A stretch of DNA of 64,000 bases from Scalesia atractyloides (Eukaryota; Streptophyta; Magnoliopsida; Asterales; Asteraceae), in NCBI GenBank assembly GCA_947069175.1, contig CAMTDV010000015.1, positions 22,956,249-23,020,248 on the forward strand. The letters are read 5' to 3'. A program made the translations under genes and the position numbers. Shown piece after piece: positions 46,623-57,226 of this stretch. The notes under the pieces were generated by a model. The model worked only from the letters and a program-made list of their open reading frames with translations. It was not told the origin of the DNA and did not search any database. Positions within the stretch are counted from its first letter, which is position 1. Each line of letters opens with the position of its first letter.

Positions 46623-46627
46623 AAAAA
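46623..46627. repeat. Target site duplication AAAAA (left)
   Basis: AAAAA before the LTR here and after the other LTR at 57222-57226. Low complexity, so weaker evidence than a complex duplication. Confidence 0.6.
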
Positions 46628-47673
46628 TATCACACCCCGACCCGCAGCGGAATAAGAGTCGGGGCATAATTGGGTTATCACCAAAGCTCATGATGTTTAC
46701 TAACATGTTTCATATTTATTAAACTCAAATTACAACTCAATTGTTCAAATCAAATCCATACAATTACAAGGAAAATGAAACTAAGTAAAACAATCGAAAG
46801 CTTAAGCTGTTTTATTCTTCTAAGTCTTCCTATGTGTTTCTTGCCTCAACTGGATCACCTGTATCATGTGTAAAAATATATTTTTGGGTCAACAAAAGTT
46901 GGCGAGTGAACCTTGTTAAAACATTATTATTGATTCCCTGTTGTATTTAGTATTGAAAAATTGTGCAATAATCACATGTGAGCAAACGTATGTATATAAC
47001 AAAACACAAACCATATTGGATGAGTATATGATATGAATGATGATGACTGTGAGATCAAGGCTCAATCAAACGGAGCCAATCGTATGAATGTATGTGAGAT
47101 CAAGGCTCAATCAAACGGAGCCGATCGGATGAGGCACCTGTACTCAACCCGTATCCCACGGGAGCTGATGGGCCTAATGAAATGCTTGCACTGAAAATGA
47201 TAAATCCAAACTAAACATAATTCACACAACAATTTGTACACATTTGATACACATTAGATCACAGATATGATGAATGCACAAGTGTTTATACTTATATAAT
47301 AACAGAATTGTACGACACATGATACACCCCAAAACGTGATTAAAACGGGGAATTTGTAGAGATTCACTCACATTGGGTGCGTTCTTTTGATGACGTTGGA
47401 TGTGCACGAGTTTTTGGGATTTGATCGACGAGGAAAACTAACCTAAAATAATAACGAAATAGTTCGGTAAATAAATGGATTTTTAGATTTATTTTTGTGA
47501 GTTTAATGACATTTTCTAACTTTAAAAATAATATTTTTAAGTATTTTAAATTGATTTTTAAATTAAATAAATAAATAAAAAGAAATAAAAATTTTGACTT
47601 TTTGATCGTTGACCAGACCGTTGACCGTTGACCGGACCGTTGACCGGTCGGACTGTGGTTTAGTGTGCGCTGG

Positions 47674-47740
47674 GTGAGGTTCGAACCCGAGACCTCTCGT
47701 ACGCGTGCACGCAGCTCTACCAACTGAGCTACGTGTCTAA
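47674..47740 (-). other. tRNA-like module 1 (3' LTR)
   Basis: The minus strand reads GTAGCTCAGTTGGTAGAGC, an exact A box with a perfect GCTC/GAGC D-stem, then GTGCACGCG and, 20 bases on, TCGGGTTCGAACCTC (B box). T-stem pairs only partly and the acceptor stem is missing. Confidence 0.75.
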
Positions 47741-47829
47741 CCCGAAATATTCTCTGTTTTAATTATATATATATACTAATTAATTGTTATTTTTATTGGG
47801 TTAATATTAAAATGATTTAAAATGGCCGA

Positions 47830-47912
47830 ACCGCTTGCAGGGACCCGGAGTCGAACTCGGATCCTTCGGTTCGTATGCGCACAGCCCAACCAGTTGGGCT
47901 GTGTGTCTAATC
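47830..47912 (-). other. tRNA-like module 2 (3' LTR)
   Basis: The minus strand has CAGCCCAACTGGTTGGGCTG, whose AGCCC/GGGCT can form a 5-bp D-type stem, then GATCCGAGTTCGACTCCGGG (B box). Confidence 0.7.
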
Positions 47913-48003
47913 TGTTTAAATTACGGTTTATATTACTCTTATAAACATGTTGTGGCTTGTTCTGATTCAGTTTTAAAAAGGTTGGTTTTAACTCTTAAAG
48001 TCG

Positions 48004-48085
48004 GTACGTTGTAAGATTCGAACTCGTGACGTGTGTTTTGTTTACGCACACAGTCCACCCTTGGACTGTATGTCTAACCCGTTTG
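48004..48085 (-). other. tRNA-like module 3 (3' LTR)
   Basis: The minus strand has ACAGTCCAAGGGTGGACTGT (7-bp stem) and GAGTTCGAATCTTAC (B box) about 30 bases later. Confidence 0.65.
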
Positions 48086-48668
48086 ATTATGTGATTTTAA
48101 TTATACTTATACTTATTCCTGACTTCGTCTTCTTCGTTTACAAACACCCAGATCAGAGAGTTCCGACTGTTTTGTTTAACTCGATTATCAAAACTTATAA
48201 TTAGTTGAAATGTAATGGTTAACGAGATTAAAGAACAGAATATACCAAAACAGTGCGTTTAATTCAGATTTCCGGCAAGGGGCGTCGGCTCTGATTGGTG
48301 ATCTCCGTCTAAGTGAATCAATCAACGGTTTTGATCAATGAGTTGTGAAATTAAGGTACTAAACAAAGGATATCAGGGGGTTTAGATGATCGTACCGATT
48401 CACAGCGAAACTTCGGAATTTTCTGAGATTTTCCGGCGAGTGTAGGGATTCCCGGCAACGTTGTCTGAGACGGATTCTGGTTGAATGATTTATGTTAGTA
48501 CTTGTCTAATAATGGATTGAAAACGAAAGAATCGAGAATTTTACCGATTTGAAGTAAGTCCCGGTTTTCCGGTGAAAGTCCGGCGACTGTAAAATTTCTC
48601 CGGCGAGTGCTAAAGCTTCGAGAGTTTGTGCGATTTTGAGAGAAAAGATTACCAGAGGTTTGGGTGGG

Positions 48669-48677
48669 TATTTATAG
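48669..48677 (-). promoter_or_regulatory. TATA box of gypsy 3' LTR
   Basis: CTATAAATA on the minus strand, followed by an ACCCACCC leader. Palindromes lie 60-140 bases upstream. A copy sits in the 5' LTR near 56697-56706. Confidence 0.6.
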
Positions 48678-48941
48678 GGAAGAAACAGAACGTATTAAGT
48701 CTGAATTTGGTCTTGATTCGTGGTCAAGGTTTCTCCGGCGGTTACGACCGCAGCTGATTGATGAACGTCGGTTATAACCGATGTCGACGTCGGTTATAAC
48801 GTTATAGTCAAAAGGAATAATGGCTGAACTCACGGATTGCCGGATTTTCCGGTGATTGCGAGTTCTGCCGCGCTGAAGACCGGTTTTGAATTCGAGATTT
48901 AATTTAAGTATTATTTGTTTCGATATAATAACAAAGAAGTC

Positions 48942-49010
48942 AAGTGGCGGAGTGGTATGCTGGGTGTTTGTTGTAGTAGCTGACCCGGGTTCGAAACCCG
49001 GCAGCCTCAT
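48942..49010 (+). other. tRNA-like module 4, antisense (3' LTR)
   Basis: GTGGCGGAGTGGTATGC (A-box-like) and CCGGGTTCGAAACCCGG, a T-arm with a perfect 5-bp stem and TTCGAAA loop. It points against LTR transcription. No acceptor pairing. In the 5' LTR copy one C is lost and the stem is spoiled. Confidence 0.7.
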
Positions 49011-49195
49011 TTATTATTTTTTTATCGACTTATTTTTATTATTTATTAACTATGGTTTAAAATTCTAACAATGTTTATTAATTATGTATTGATTAAAATT
49101 AAAATTGACAATATATACGCAACGGAAATTATAACTGACTATTCGATTAATAAACGAAGCGGGTTTTGGAAACCCGTTTTTCGACGGATGTTACA

Positions 49196-49212
49196 GTATC
49201 CCCTACTTTTAG
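49196..49212 (-). promoter_or_regulatory. Polypurine tract
   Basis: The minus strand reads AAAAGTAGGGGATAC directly before the 3' LTR start TGTAACATCC. Primes plus-strand DNA synthesis. Confidence 0.85.
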
Positions 49213-49292
49213 AAATTTCGTCCCGAAATTTAAGTAGTAGTGGTAACAGGAAAAAGATGCGGGTATTTCTCGCGCATTGAGTCTTCACGTTC

Positions 49293-49631
49293 CTAAGTAA
49301 ACTCAGGTCCTCGTTTCGACTCCCAGCGTACCCTAACAATTGGAATACGACTCCGTCTTAAACGTTTTTCTCTGAAGTCCATGATCTCTACTGGTCTTTC
49401 AATGAAGTGCATAGATTCATCGATCTGAATATCTTCTAGGGGGATATGGAGGTTTTCATCGGCGAGGCACTTCTTTAAGTTTGATACATGGAATGTGGGA
49501 TGAATTCTGTTGAGCTCTTCTGGTAGGTCAAGCTTGTATGCTACAGGTCCTACTCTTTCGAGTATCTTGAAAGGTCCTACTAGCGTGGTGCTAGCTTGCC
49601 TTTCTGGCCAAAACGAACCACTCCCTTCCAC
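49293..49631 (-). pseudogene. Gypsy integrase C-terminal/chromodomain-like segment
   Basis: Encodes VGPFKILERVGPVAYKLDLP, HPTFHVSNLKKCLADENLHI, DESMHFIERPVEIMD and RVRWESKRGPEFT, then a stop. Frame differs from the integrase part upstream, so a frameshift lies near 49600. Closely matches the relic at 17878-18558, which reads further. Confidence 0.85.
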
Positions 49632-50409
49632 GGTGATACTTTTAAAAGTACTTGATCACCAATGTTAAACTCCAAGGGTTTTCGTCGTTTGTCTGCATAA
49701 CTCTTTTGACGACTTTGTGCCGCTAGAAGATTGTTTCGAATTTGATGGATCTTGTATGTTGTTTCTTGAATTAATTCTGGACCGGTGATTTGTGCTTCTC
49801 CAATTTCGTGCCAACATACTGGAGATCGGCACTTACGACCATATAAAGCTTCGAAAGGAGCCATGCCGATGTTTGAGTGATAACTATTGTTGTACGAAAT
49901 TTCAACTAATGGTAATGAGTGTCCCAATTTCCCTTGAAGTCTATGACACATGCTCGAAGCATGTCTTCAAGAGTTTGGATGGTGCGTTCAGATTGTCCAT
50001 CAGTTTGAGGATGAAAAGCGGTACTGAGGTCTAATCGCGTACCCAAGGCGGCTTGTACGGCTCACCATGTTCGTGAAGTGAAACGACCATCACGGTCTGA
50101 AATGATGCTTATAGGTACACCATGACGGCTTACGATTTCGCTGATGTAGATACGAGCTAACTTCTCATTCTTGAAGTCCTCGCGAATCGGAATGAAGTGA
50201 GCTGATTTTGTAAGACGATCAATGATTACCCATATGGTGTCATACCCACTGGAGGTGCGAGGTAACCCGGTAATGAAGTCCATGGTTATGTTTTTCCCAC
50301 TTCCATACAGGTATTTCAGGTTGGGTTAGAAGTCCCGAAGGTCTTTGATGTTCAGCTTTTACTTTGGAACAGGTAAGGCACTTGGAAACAAAAACAGCGA
50401 TATCCTTTT
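49580..50409 (-). pseudogene. Gypsy integrase, broken
   Basis: Core segment MDFITGLPRTSSGYDTIWVI, IDRLTKSAHFIP, YISEIVSRHGVPISIISDRD and GRFTSRTW ends at a TGA (50059-50061). Later WLK/VEISYNNSYHSNIGMAPF, EALYGRKCRSPVCW and SRQKSYADKRRKPLEF follow in another frame. Catalytic Asp residues of the core can be seen; frames cannot be joined. Confidence 0.85.
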
Positions 50410-52049
50410 TCATGCCTGGCCACTAGTAGGTGTATCGTAGGTCTTGATACATCTTGTCGGCTCCTGGGTGTACAGAGTATCGTGTTTTGTGCGCCTCATC
50501 CATGAGGAAATCACGAAGGTTATCGCGATCGGGAATCCATATGCGATTAGATAGTATAGAATACCGTCGGATTTGGTTTCGATTTTAAGTTCTGCTCCAC
50601 ATGATAGTTCATCGCGTACGTCGTTTTCTGTTACTGAAACATGTTGAGCTTCTCGGATTCGATCTTTGATGTCGGTTATGATTTGCGAACATAGAAGAAG
50701 AATGGAGTTCGCATAACCTTTTCGACTGAGCGCATCGGCCACCACGTTTGCCTTGCCAGGACGATACCGAATTTCACAGTCGTAGTCGTTAAGAAGTTCG
50801 ACCCATCTTCGTTGCCTCATATTCAACTCCTTTTGGTTAAAGATATGTTGGAGGCTCTTGTGGTCAGTGTATATTTCACACTTGGTACCGTAGAAGTAAT
50901 GTCTCCATATCTTAAGAGCGAACACAACGGCTCCAAGTTCCAGGTCGTGGGTGGTGTAATTCTTTTCATGAACTTTGAGTTGCCTAGAAGCATAGGCTAT
51001 CACTTTTCCTCTTTGCATCAGTACACAGCCTAGTCCTTGCCATGACGCGTCGCAATAAACCACAAAGTCATCACAACCCTCGGGGAGTGTGAGGATAGGT
51101 GCGTCAAAGAGTTTTTGCTTTAGAGTTTGGAAGGCTTCTTCTTGTTTGGGTCCCCATATGAAGGGTTTTCCTTTATGAGTCAAAGTCGTGAGTGGTACAG
51201 CAATACGAGAAAAATTGGCAATGAAGCGGCGATAGTAACCAGCCAAACCAAGAAATGATCTTACTTCGGTAGGGGTACGTGGCGCTTGCCATTCCTGTAC
51301 TGCCTTGATTTTCGAAGGATCGACATGTATTCCCTTGTCATTAACGACATGTCCAAGGAATTGTACCTCTCTTAACCAGAATTCGCATTTTGAGAACTTA
51401 GCGTAGAGCTTTTCAGTCCTTAAGAGTGTAAGGATGAGTCGAAGGTGTCGTTCATGATCGGATTTAGACTTGGAGTAGATGAGGATGTCGTCGATGAAGA
51501 CTATGACAAAGCGGTCGAGGTAGGGTTTGCATACCCTATTCATTAGATCCATGAAGACAGCTGGGGCGTTGGTTAAACCAAACGGCATGACCATGAATTC
51601 GTTATGACCATAACGAGTTCGGAAGGCGGTCTTTGGGACGTCTTCTTCATGTACTCTGAGTTGATGATAACCAGAACGAAGGTCGATTTTTGAAAAACAG
51701 GTGGCGCCTTGAAGTTGGTCTAGAATGTCATCGATGCGAGGTAATGGGTAGCGGTTCTTGACCGTTAACTTGTTGAGTCTCTGTAGTCGATACACATGCG
51801 AAATGTTCCATCTTTCTTCTTCACAAAAAGAACAGGTGCACCCCAAGGCGATGAGCTAGGACGTATGAATCCTTTGTCAGTCAGCTCTTGCAGTTGACTG
51901 GCCAGCTCTTGCATTTCGGATGGGGCTAACCTATAAGGAGATTTTGCGACTGGTGTAGCACCAGGTATAAGATCAATGCAGAATTCGACTTCTCTCACGT
52001 GAGGAAGTCCCGATATGTCGTCGGGAAAGACTTGTGGGAATTCTTTCAC
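50410..52049 (-). pseudogene. Gypsy reverse transcriptase and RNase H, one frameshift inside
   Basis: 52049-51765 encodes FPQVFPDDISGLP, EFCIDLIPGATPVAKSPYRL, KGFIRPSSSPWGAPVLFVKK and MCIDYR. A frameshift near 51780 shifts to the 478-codon frame ending at 50410: NRYPLPRIDD, FSKIDLRSGYHQLRV, TRYGHNEFMVMPFGLTNAP, VIVFIDDILIYSKS (RT active site FIDD), FLGLAGYYRRFI, then RNase H with VVYCDASWQGLG and EIYTDHKSLQHIF, and RYRPGKANVVADALSRK. RT and RNase H active-site residues look intact. Confidence 0.9.
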
Positions 52050-52082
52050 TACCGGTATATCTTTGAGTTTCTTCTCCTTGTT

Positions 52083-52901
52083 TCACTTCTTGACGACGTG
52101 AGTTAGGAATGAGACATAGTTCTTACGGAGGTATTTTCGGGCTTGAAGGCAGGACATCAATTTGAGTCCTTTCGAAGGGGTTTCTCCGAAGATTCGTAGG
52201 GTCTGACCGTCTGCAAGAGGAATGCGAATGAACTTTTCGCGGCATACTACTTCAACGTGATGTTGGCTGAGCCAGTCCATACCTATTATAATGTCGAAAC
52301 TGCCCAACTTCATAGGAATGAGGTCAACTGGAAATTCGTGATCGTTTAGAGTGAGAGTACAATTTCGTATAATAGAGTTTAATAAGACTGGTTTTCCGTC
52401 AGCAACTTCCACCGTTAGAGATTCCATGAGATTATCACGAGTTTGGTTGAGGATGGGTTCAAATTCTAAAGACACAAAACTCCTATCCGCGCCAGTATCG
52501 AATAACATGGATGCATAACTACCATTTACGAGAAACGTACCGTTAACCACGTTGTTGTCGGCCCTAGCTTGATTGGCGTTGATGTTGAAAGCTCTTCCTC
52601 TAGCAGGTAGAGGAGCTTGGTTAGCTTGGTTTACCGGATTTGCTTGAGCTTGGGCATGAATGATGTTCACCAAGCGGGGACATGTGTTCCTGAAGTGGTT
52701 TGGGTCTCCACAGTTGTAACAAGCTTGCATAGGTTGCATCATGGGGTAGTTGGGTTGGTAGTAGGATTGGGCTATATGTTGGGCAGGTGGTAGGAGTAAA
52801 GGTTGTTGGGCTTGACCCACTATCTGATGGTGGGTTTGGGTTGAGGGTTGATTGCGGTTCATTCGCTGAAGTGTGCGACAGGTTTGGGTGGTGTGACCCA
52901 C
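52083..52901 (-). pseudogene. Gypsy zinc knuckles and protease
   Basis: 272 codons. A zinc knuckle CYNCGDPNHFRNTC at residues 61-74; a first knuckle CTSCGRVGHTTQTC straddles the start. Protease active site FDTGADRSFVS at 134 onward, then GSFDIIIGMDWLSQHHVEV. The frame ends before the RT frame starts. Confidence 0.85.
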
Positions 52902-52973
52902 CCGGCCACAGCTGGTGCAATGTTGGCAAGGAGTTTCTGGGAGGTGATGGTATTGACAACGGTTGCATTTTGG

Positions 52974-53914
52974 TTATGAGCCGGAGTATGGCTTTTTATA
53001 GGGTGCAGTTGAGGGAGCAACTTGGGTGATTGGCGCAGCAGTGATAGGAGAGTTTGTGTGTGTGACGGAAAAATTTCTGCTGTTTCGTTTCCTCTTACCA
53101 GCAAACTTTGAAGAGGAGGTGGAATGGTTTGAAGTTTGGGTCTCAATGGGGGCTTTCTTTTTCTCATCCTTAAATTTGCCGTTTCGGATGCGATTCTCGG
53201 TAAGCTCGGTAGCTAGTTCCATAGCGGCTTCAAGTGTTGCAGGCGAAGTGCTTAGAACCGAGTCTTGAATTTTCGAGGGGAGGCCTCGAATATAGTGTTC
53301 AACTAAGCGGTACACTGGGGTGAACAAGTTGGGTAGCATTTGGTTCAGCTCGAGAAATCTTTTGTTGTAGGAAGTATGATCTCCTTCCTTTTGTTTTAAC
53401 GAGTGGAATTCATCTTCTAGCTTTTTGATCTCGCTTCTTGGACAGAAGCGTCTCGTCATGATTTCCCTTAATTCTTCCCATGTTAAGGCCATGGCATCTT
53501 CGACTCCTCTCTTACCCTTTTCTGTGTTCCACCAGGTAAGGGCTACCCCAAATAGTCTCCCAGTTGCGTAACGTACCTTGCGATCCTCGGGACAATCGTC
53601 ATTGAGGAAGGTGTTCTCCATTTCTTCAAACCAGTGGAGGAGAGCAGTGACACCTTCGGTCCCTTCATATTTTGGGGGATCGCAAGACTTGAAGTGTTTG
53701 TAGGAGCACTTTTTGGAGGGAGGGATGTCGACGTTCTGGTCTTCTTGATTGGGAGGGTTGATGGGATTCGCGGTGAGAGCTTGTTGGACTTGAAAACGAT
53801 GTCAGGAAGCACCGCAGCCATTTGTTTTGAAATTTGGGTGGCCAAGCGTTCGTTTGATCTTCCTGACTTTCTACCCCACGTAGTTGCCTTGCCGACATCT
53901 ACATGAACATACAT
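52974..53914 (-). pseudogene. Gypsy gag, frameshifted
   Basis: Capsid-type sequence: MENTFLNDDCPEDRKVRYAT, GVALTWWNTEKGKRG, MALTWEELREIMTRRFCP, EFHSLKQKEGDHTSYNKRFL, LEHYIRGLPSKI-like and ATLEAAMELATELTENRI. The N-terminal part (GRKSGRSNERLATQISKQMA) is in a different frame, joined near 53700 by a frameshift. Confidence 0.85.
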
Positions 53915-54690
53915 AGGAAGATTGTGAGTTTAAGAAGTTTTTAGGTGTCATGTGTCGTTAAAAGAATAAAAATAACATAATCATCAATAATGCAACTACA
54001 TCCATAGGATGTCTTGGGTTTGCTCATGTTTGGGCCTCCAATGTCCCCCATACCATCGCCTGTATAGTCATGTGGGCCCCCATGACTATTGGCTTAGTAG
54101 GATTCACATTGGTGTTGGCGGTTTAACACTCACATCACCCGAATGAAAACCATGAAATATGATTGCGAGATGTATGGTAGGAGGGTGTCCAGGTATAGAC
54201 ACCATGACAACTCAAAGTGGAGTTAGTTCACACGACGTTTGGTATAGCATGCTTTGGCCTACTAGGTCCTTCGTACTCTCATCGTTAGTCCCAGGTAGGC
54301 AAACTGGTCCTTTATTTTGGATTTATATGAATGCCAAGCCTAGACAGGACGTTCCGACTACCGGTACTTGTACCCTTCCAGTTACTACATGCCCGTCATG
54401 GGAACTCACTTTGATGTGATTTGAAAAATACAAAAATCGTTGCAAAAATCATAGGAATTGTGAGGTGTGTGCTCTCATGGATATGATATGTTATGAGGAT
54501 ATGATTCATGATGAGCATTGTATAATAATATGTACTTATGAACATGCTTGCATAACATTGAATGTAACAATAAACATAAAGCATATAAACATCATGAATT
54601 TTGTATGTAACACATAAAAAAAATTTAAAATTCTAATCAACTATAGTATAGGCTCTAAGGGTCTAATAACCTATCTTATATCCCTATAGT
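53915..54690 (-). mobile_element. Gypsy 5' leader
   Basis: Non-coding leader between primer site and gag, with CATGTGGGCCCCCATG and other GC-rich patches. Similar to 22380-22560. Confidence 0.6.
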
Positions 54691-54709
54691 CATGTCTCTG
54701 ATACCAATC
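54691..54709 (-). promoter_or_regulatory. Primer-binding site (initiator Met tRNA)
   Basis: The minus strand reads TGGTATCAGAGACATG a few bases after the 5' LTR end, matching the usual TGGTATCAGAGC site. Confidence 0.88.
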
Positions 54710-57221
54710 TGTCACACCCCGACCCGCAGCGGAATAAGAGTCGGGGCATAATTGGGTTATCACCAAAGCTCATGATGTTTACTAAAATGTTTCATATTTA
54801 TTAAACTCAAATTACAACTCAATTGTTCAAATCAAATCCATACAATTACAAGGAAATGAAACTAAGTAAAACAATCGAAAGCTTAAGCTGTTTTATTCTT
54901 CTAAGTCTTCCTATGTGTTTCTTGCCTCAACTGGATCACCTGTATCATGTGTAAAAATATATTTTTGGGTCAACAAAAGTTGGCGAGTGAACCTTGTTAA
55001 AACATTATTATTGATTCCTTGTTGTATTTAGTATTGAAAAATTGTGCAATAATCACATGTGAGCAAACGTATGTATATAACAAAACACAAACCACATTGG
55101 ATGAGTATATGATATGAATGATGATGACTGTGAGATCAAGGCTCAACAAACGGAGCCGATCGTATGAATGTATGTGAGATCAAGGCTCAATCAAACGGAG
55201 CCGATCGGATGAGGCACCTGTACTCAACCCGTATCCCACGGGGAGCTGATGGGCCTAATGAAATGCTTGCACTGAAAATGATAAACCCAAACTAAACATA
55301 ATTCACACAACAATTTGTACACATTTGATACACATTAGATCACAGATATGATGAATGCACAAGTGTTTATACTTATATAATAATAGAATTGTACGACACA
55401 TTATACACCCCAAAATGTGATTAAAACGGGGTGCGTTCTTTTGATGACGTTGGATGCGCACGAGTTTTTGGGATTTGATCGACGAGGAAAACTAACCTAA
55501 AATAATAACGAAATAGTTCGGTAAATAAATGGATTTTTAGATTTATTTTTGTGAGTTTAATGACATTTTCTAACTTTAAAATTATTATTTTTAAGTATTT
55601 TAAATTGATTTTTAAATTAAATAAATAAATAAAAAGAAATAAAAATTTTGACTTTTTGACCGTTGACCGTTGACTGGTCGGACTGTGGTTAAGTGTGCGC
55701 TAGGTGAGGTTCGAACCCGAGACCTCTCGTACGCGTGCACGCAGCTCTACCAACTGAGCTACGTGTCTAACCCGAAATATTCTCTGTTTTAATTATATAT
55801 ATATACTAATTAATTGTTATTTTTATTGGGTTAATATTAAAATGATTTAAAATGGCCGAACCGCTTGCAGGGACCCGGAGTCGAACTCGGGTCCTTCGGT
55901 TCGTATGCGCACAGCCCAACCAGTTGTGCTGTGTGTCTAATCTGTTTAAATTACGGTTTATATTACTCTTATAAACATGTTGTGGCTTGTTCTGATTCAG
56001 TTTTAAAAAGGTTGGTTTTAATTCTGAAAGTCGGTACGTTGTAAGATTCGAACTCGTGACGTGTGTTTTGTTTGCGCACACAGTCCACCGCTGGACTGTG
56101 TGTCTAACCCGTTTGATTATGTGATTTTAATTATACTTATACTTATTCCTGACTTCGTCTTCTTCGTTTACAAACACCCAGATCAGAGAGTTCCGACTGT
56201 TTTGTTTAACTCGATTATCAAAACTTATAATTAGTTGAAATTTAATGGTTAACGAGATTAAAGAACAGAATGTACCAAAACAGTGCGTTTAATTCAGATT
56301 TCCGGCAAGGGGCGTCGGCTCTGATTGGTGATCTCCGTCTGAGTGAATCAATCAACGGTTTGATCAATGAGTTGTGAAATTAAGGTACTAAACAAAGGAT
56401 ATCAGGGGGTTTAGATGATTGTACCGATTAACAGCGAAACTTCGGAATTTTCAGAGATTTTCCTGCGAGTGTAGGAATTCCCGGCAACGTTGTCTGAGAC
56501 GGATTCTGGTTAAACGATTTATGTTAGTACTTGTCTAATAATGGATTGAAAACGAAAGAATCGCGAATTTTACCGATTTGAAGTAAGTCCCGGTTTTCCG
56601 GTGAAAGTCCGGCGACTATAAAATTTCTCCGGCGAGTGCTAAAGCTTCGAGAGTTTGTGCGATTTTGAGCGAAAAGATTACCAGAGGTTTGGGTGGGTAT
56701 TTATAGGGAAGAAACAGAACGTATTAAGTTCTGAATTTGGTCTTGATTCGTGGTCAAGATTTCTCCGGCGGTTACGACCGCAGCTGATTGATGAACGTCG
56801 GTTATAACCGATGTCGACGTCGGTCACGTTATTGTCAAAAGGAATAATGGCTGAACTCGCGGATTGCCGGATTTTCCGGTGATTGCGAGTTCTGCCGCGC
56901 TGAAGACCGGTTTTGAATTCGAGATTTAATTTAAGTATTATTTGTTTCGATATAATAACAAAGAAGTCAAGTGGCGGAGTGGTATGCTGGGTGTTTGTTG
57001 TAGTAGCTGACCCGGGTTCGAAACCGGCAGCCTCATTTATTATTTTTTTATTGACTTATTTTTATTATTTATTAACTATGGTTTAAAATTCTAACAATGT
57101 TTATTAATTATGTATTGATTAAAATTAAAATTGACATTATATACGGAACGGAAATTATAACTGACTATTCGATTAATAAATGAAGCGGGTTTTGGAAACC
57201 CGTTTTTCGACGGATGTTACA
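54710..57221 (-). mobile_element. 5' LTR of complete gypsy element (2512 bp)
   Basis: Ends TGTCACACCCCGACCCGCAG and CGGATGTTACA. Compared with the 3' LTR, I see scattered substitutions and a few deletions, notably one of about 26 bp near 55430 between GGGG repeats and one in the GACCGTTGACC repeats near 55660. Carries the same four tRNA-like modules (near 55705-55772, 55862-55945, 56035-56105 minus; 56973-57035 plus). Confidence 0.93.
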
Positions 57222-57226
57222 AAAAA
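57222..57226. repeat. Target site duplication AAAAA (right)
   Basis: Pairs with 46623-46627. Confidence 0.6.

Larger units (their letters stand above)
44745..46627 (-). mobile_element. Long LTR, left part (split by nested gypsy)
   Basis: Begins TGTAACACCCCAACCC on the plus strand, an LTR-type end. Runs to the insertion point of the nested element and continues at 57227. Contains tRNA-like/SINE-like blocks: the duplicated unit at 45856 and 46081, and a minus-strand unit at 46350-46445. Assignment to the minus-strand element at 60.1-64 kb is inference. Confidence 0.5.
46628..49195 (-). mobile_element. 3' LTR of complete gypsy element (2568 bp)
   Basis: Plus-strand ends TATCACACCCCGACCCGCAG (first bases changed from TGTCAC) and CGGATGTTACA. 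The polypurine tract lies just outside at 49196. Minus-strand TATA box at 48669-48677 with palindromes GGTTATAACC and GACGTC upstream (48735-48810). The transcribed part contains tRNA-like modules 1-3; module 4 lies antisense near the LTR start. Confidence 0.93.
46628..57221 (-). mobile_element. Complete Ty3/gypsy chromovirus, 10.6 kb
   Basis: Minus-strand element with two LTRs, tRNA-iMet primer site, gag, protease, RT, RNase H, integrase with chromodomain-like end, and polypurine tract in canonical order. Pol order PR-RT-RH-IN makes it Ty3/gypsy; the C-terminal HPTFHVSNLKKCL block and following RVRW region suggest the Tekay clade. The LTRs are almost the same, so insertion is fairly recent, yet coding is broken by several frameshifts and stops. 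It is nested in the long LTR 44745-60017. Confidence 0.93.

Noticed and set aside
47674..47740. tRNA gene on the minus strand (A and B boxes, perfect D-stem)
   Set aside because: No acceptor stem, poor anticodon stem and partial T-stem; it is repeated in every copy of the LTR. Kept only as a tRNA-like module.
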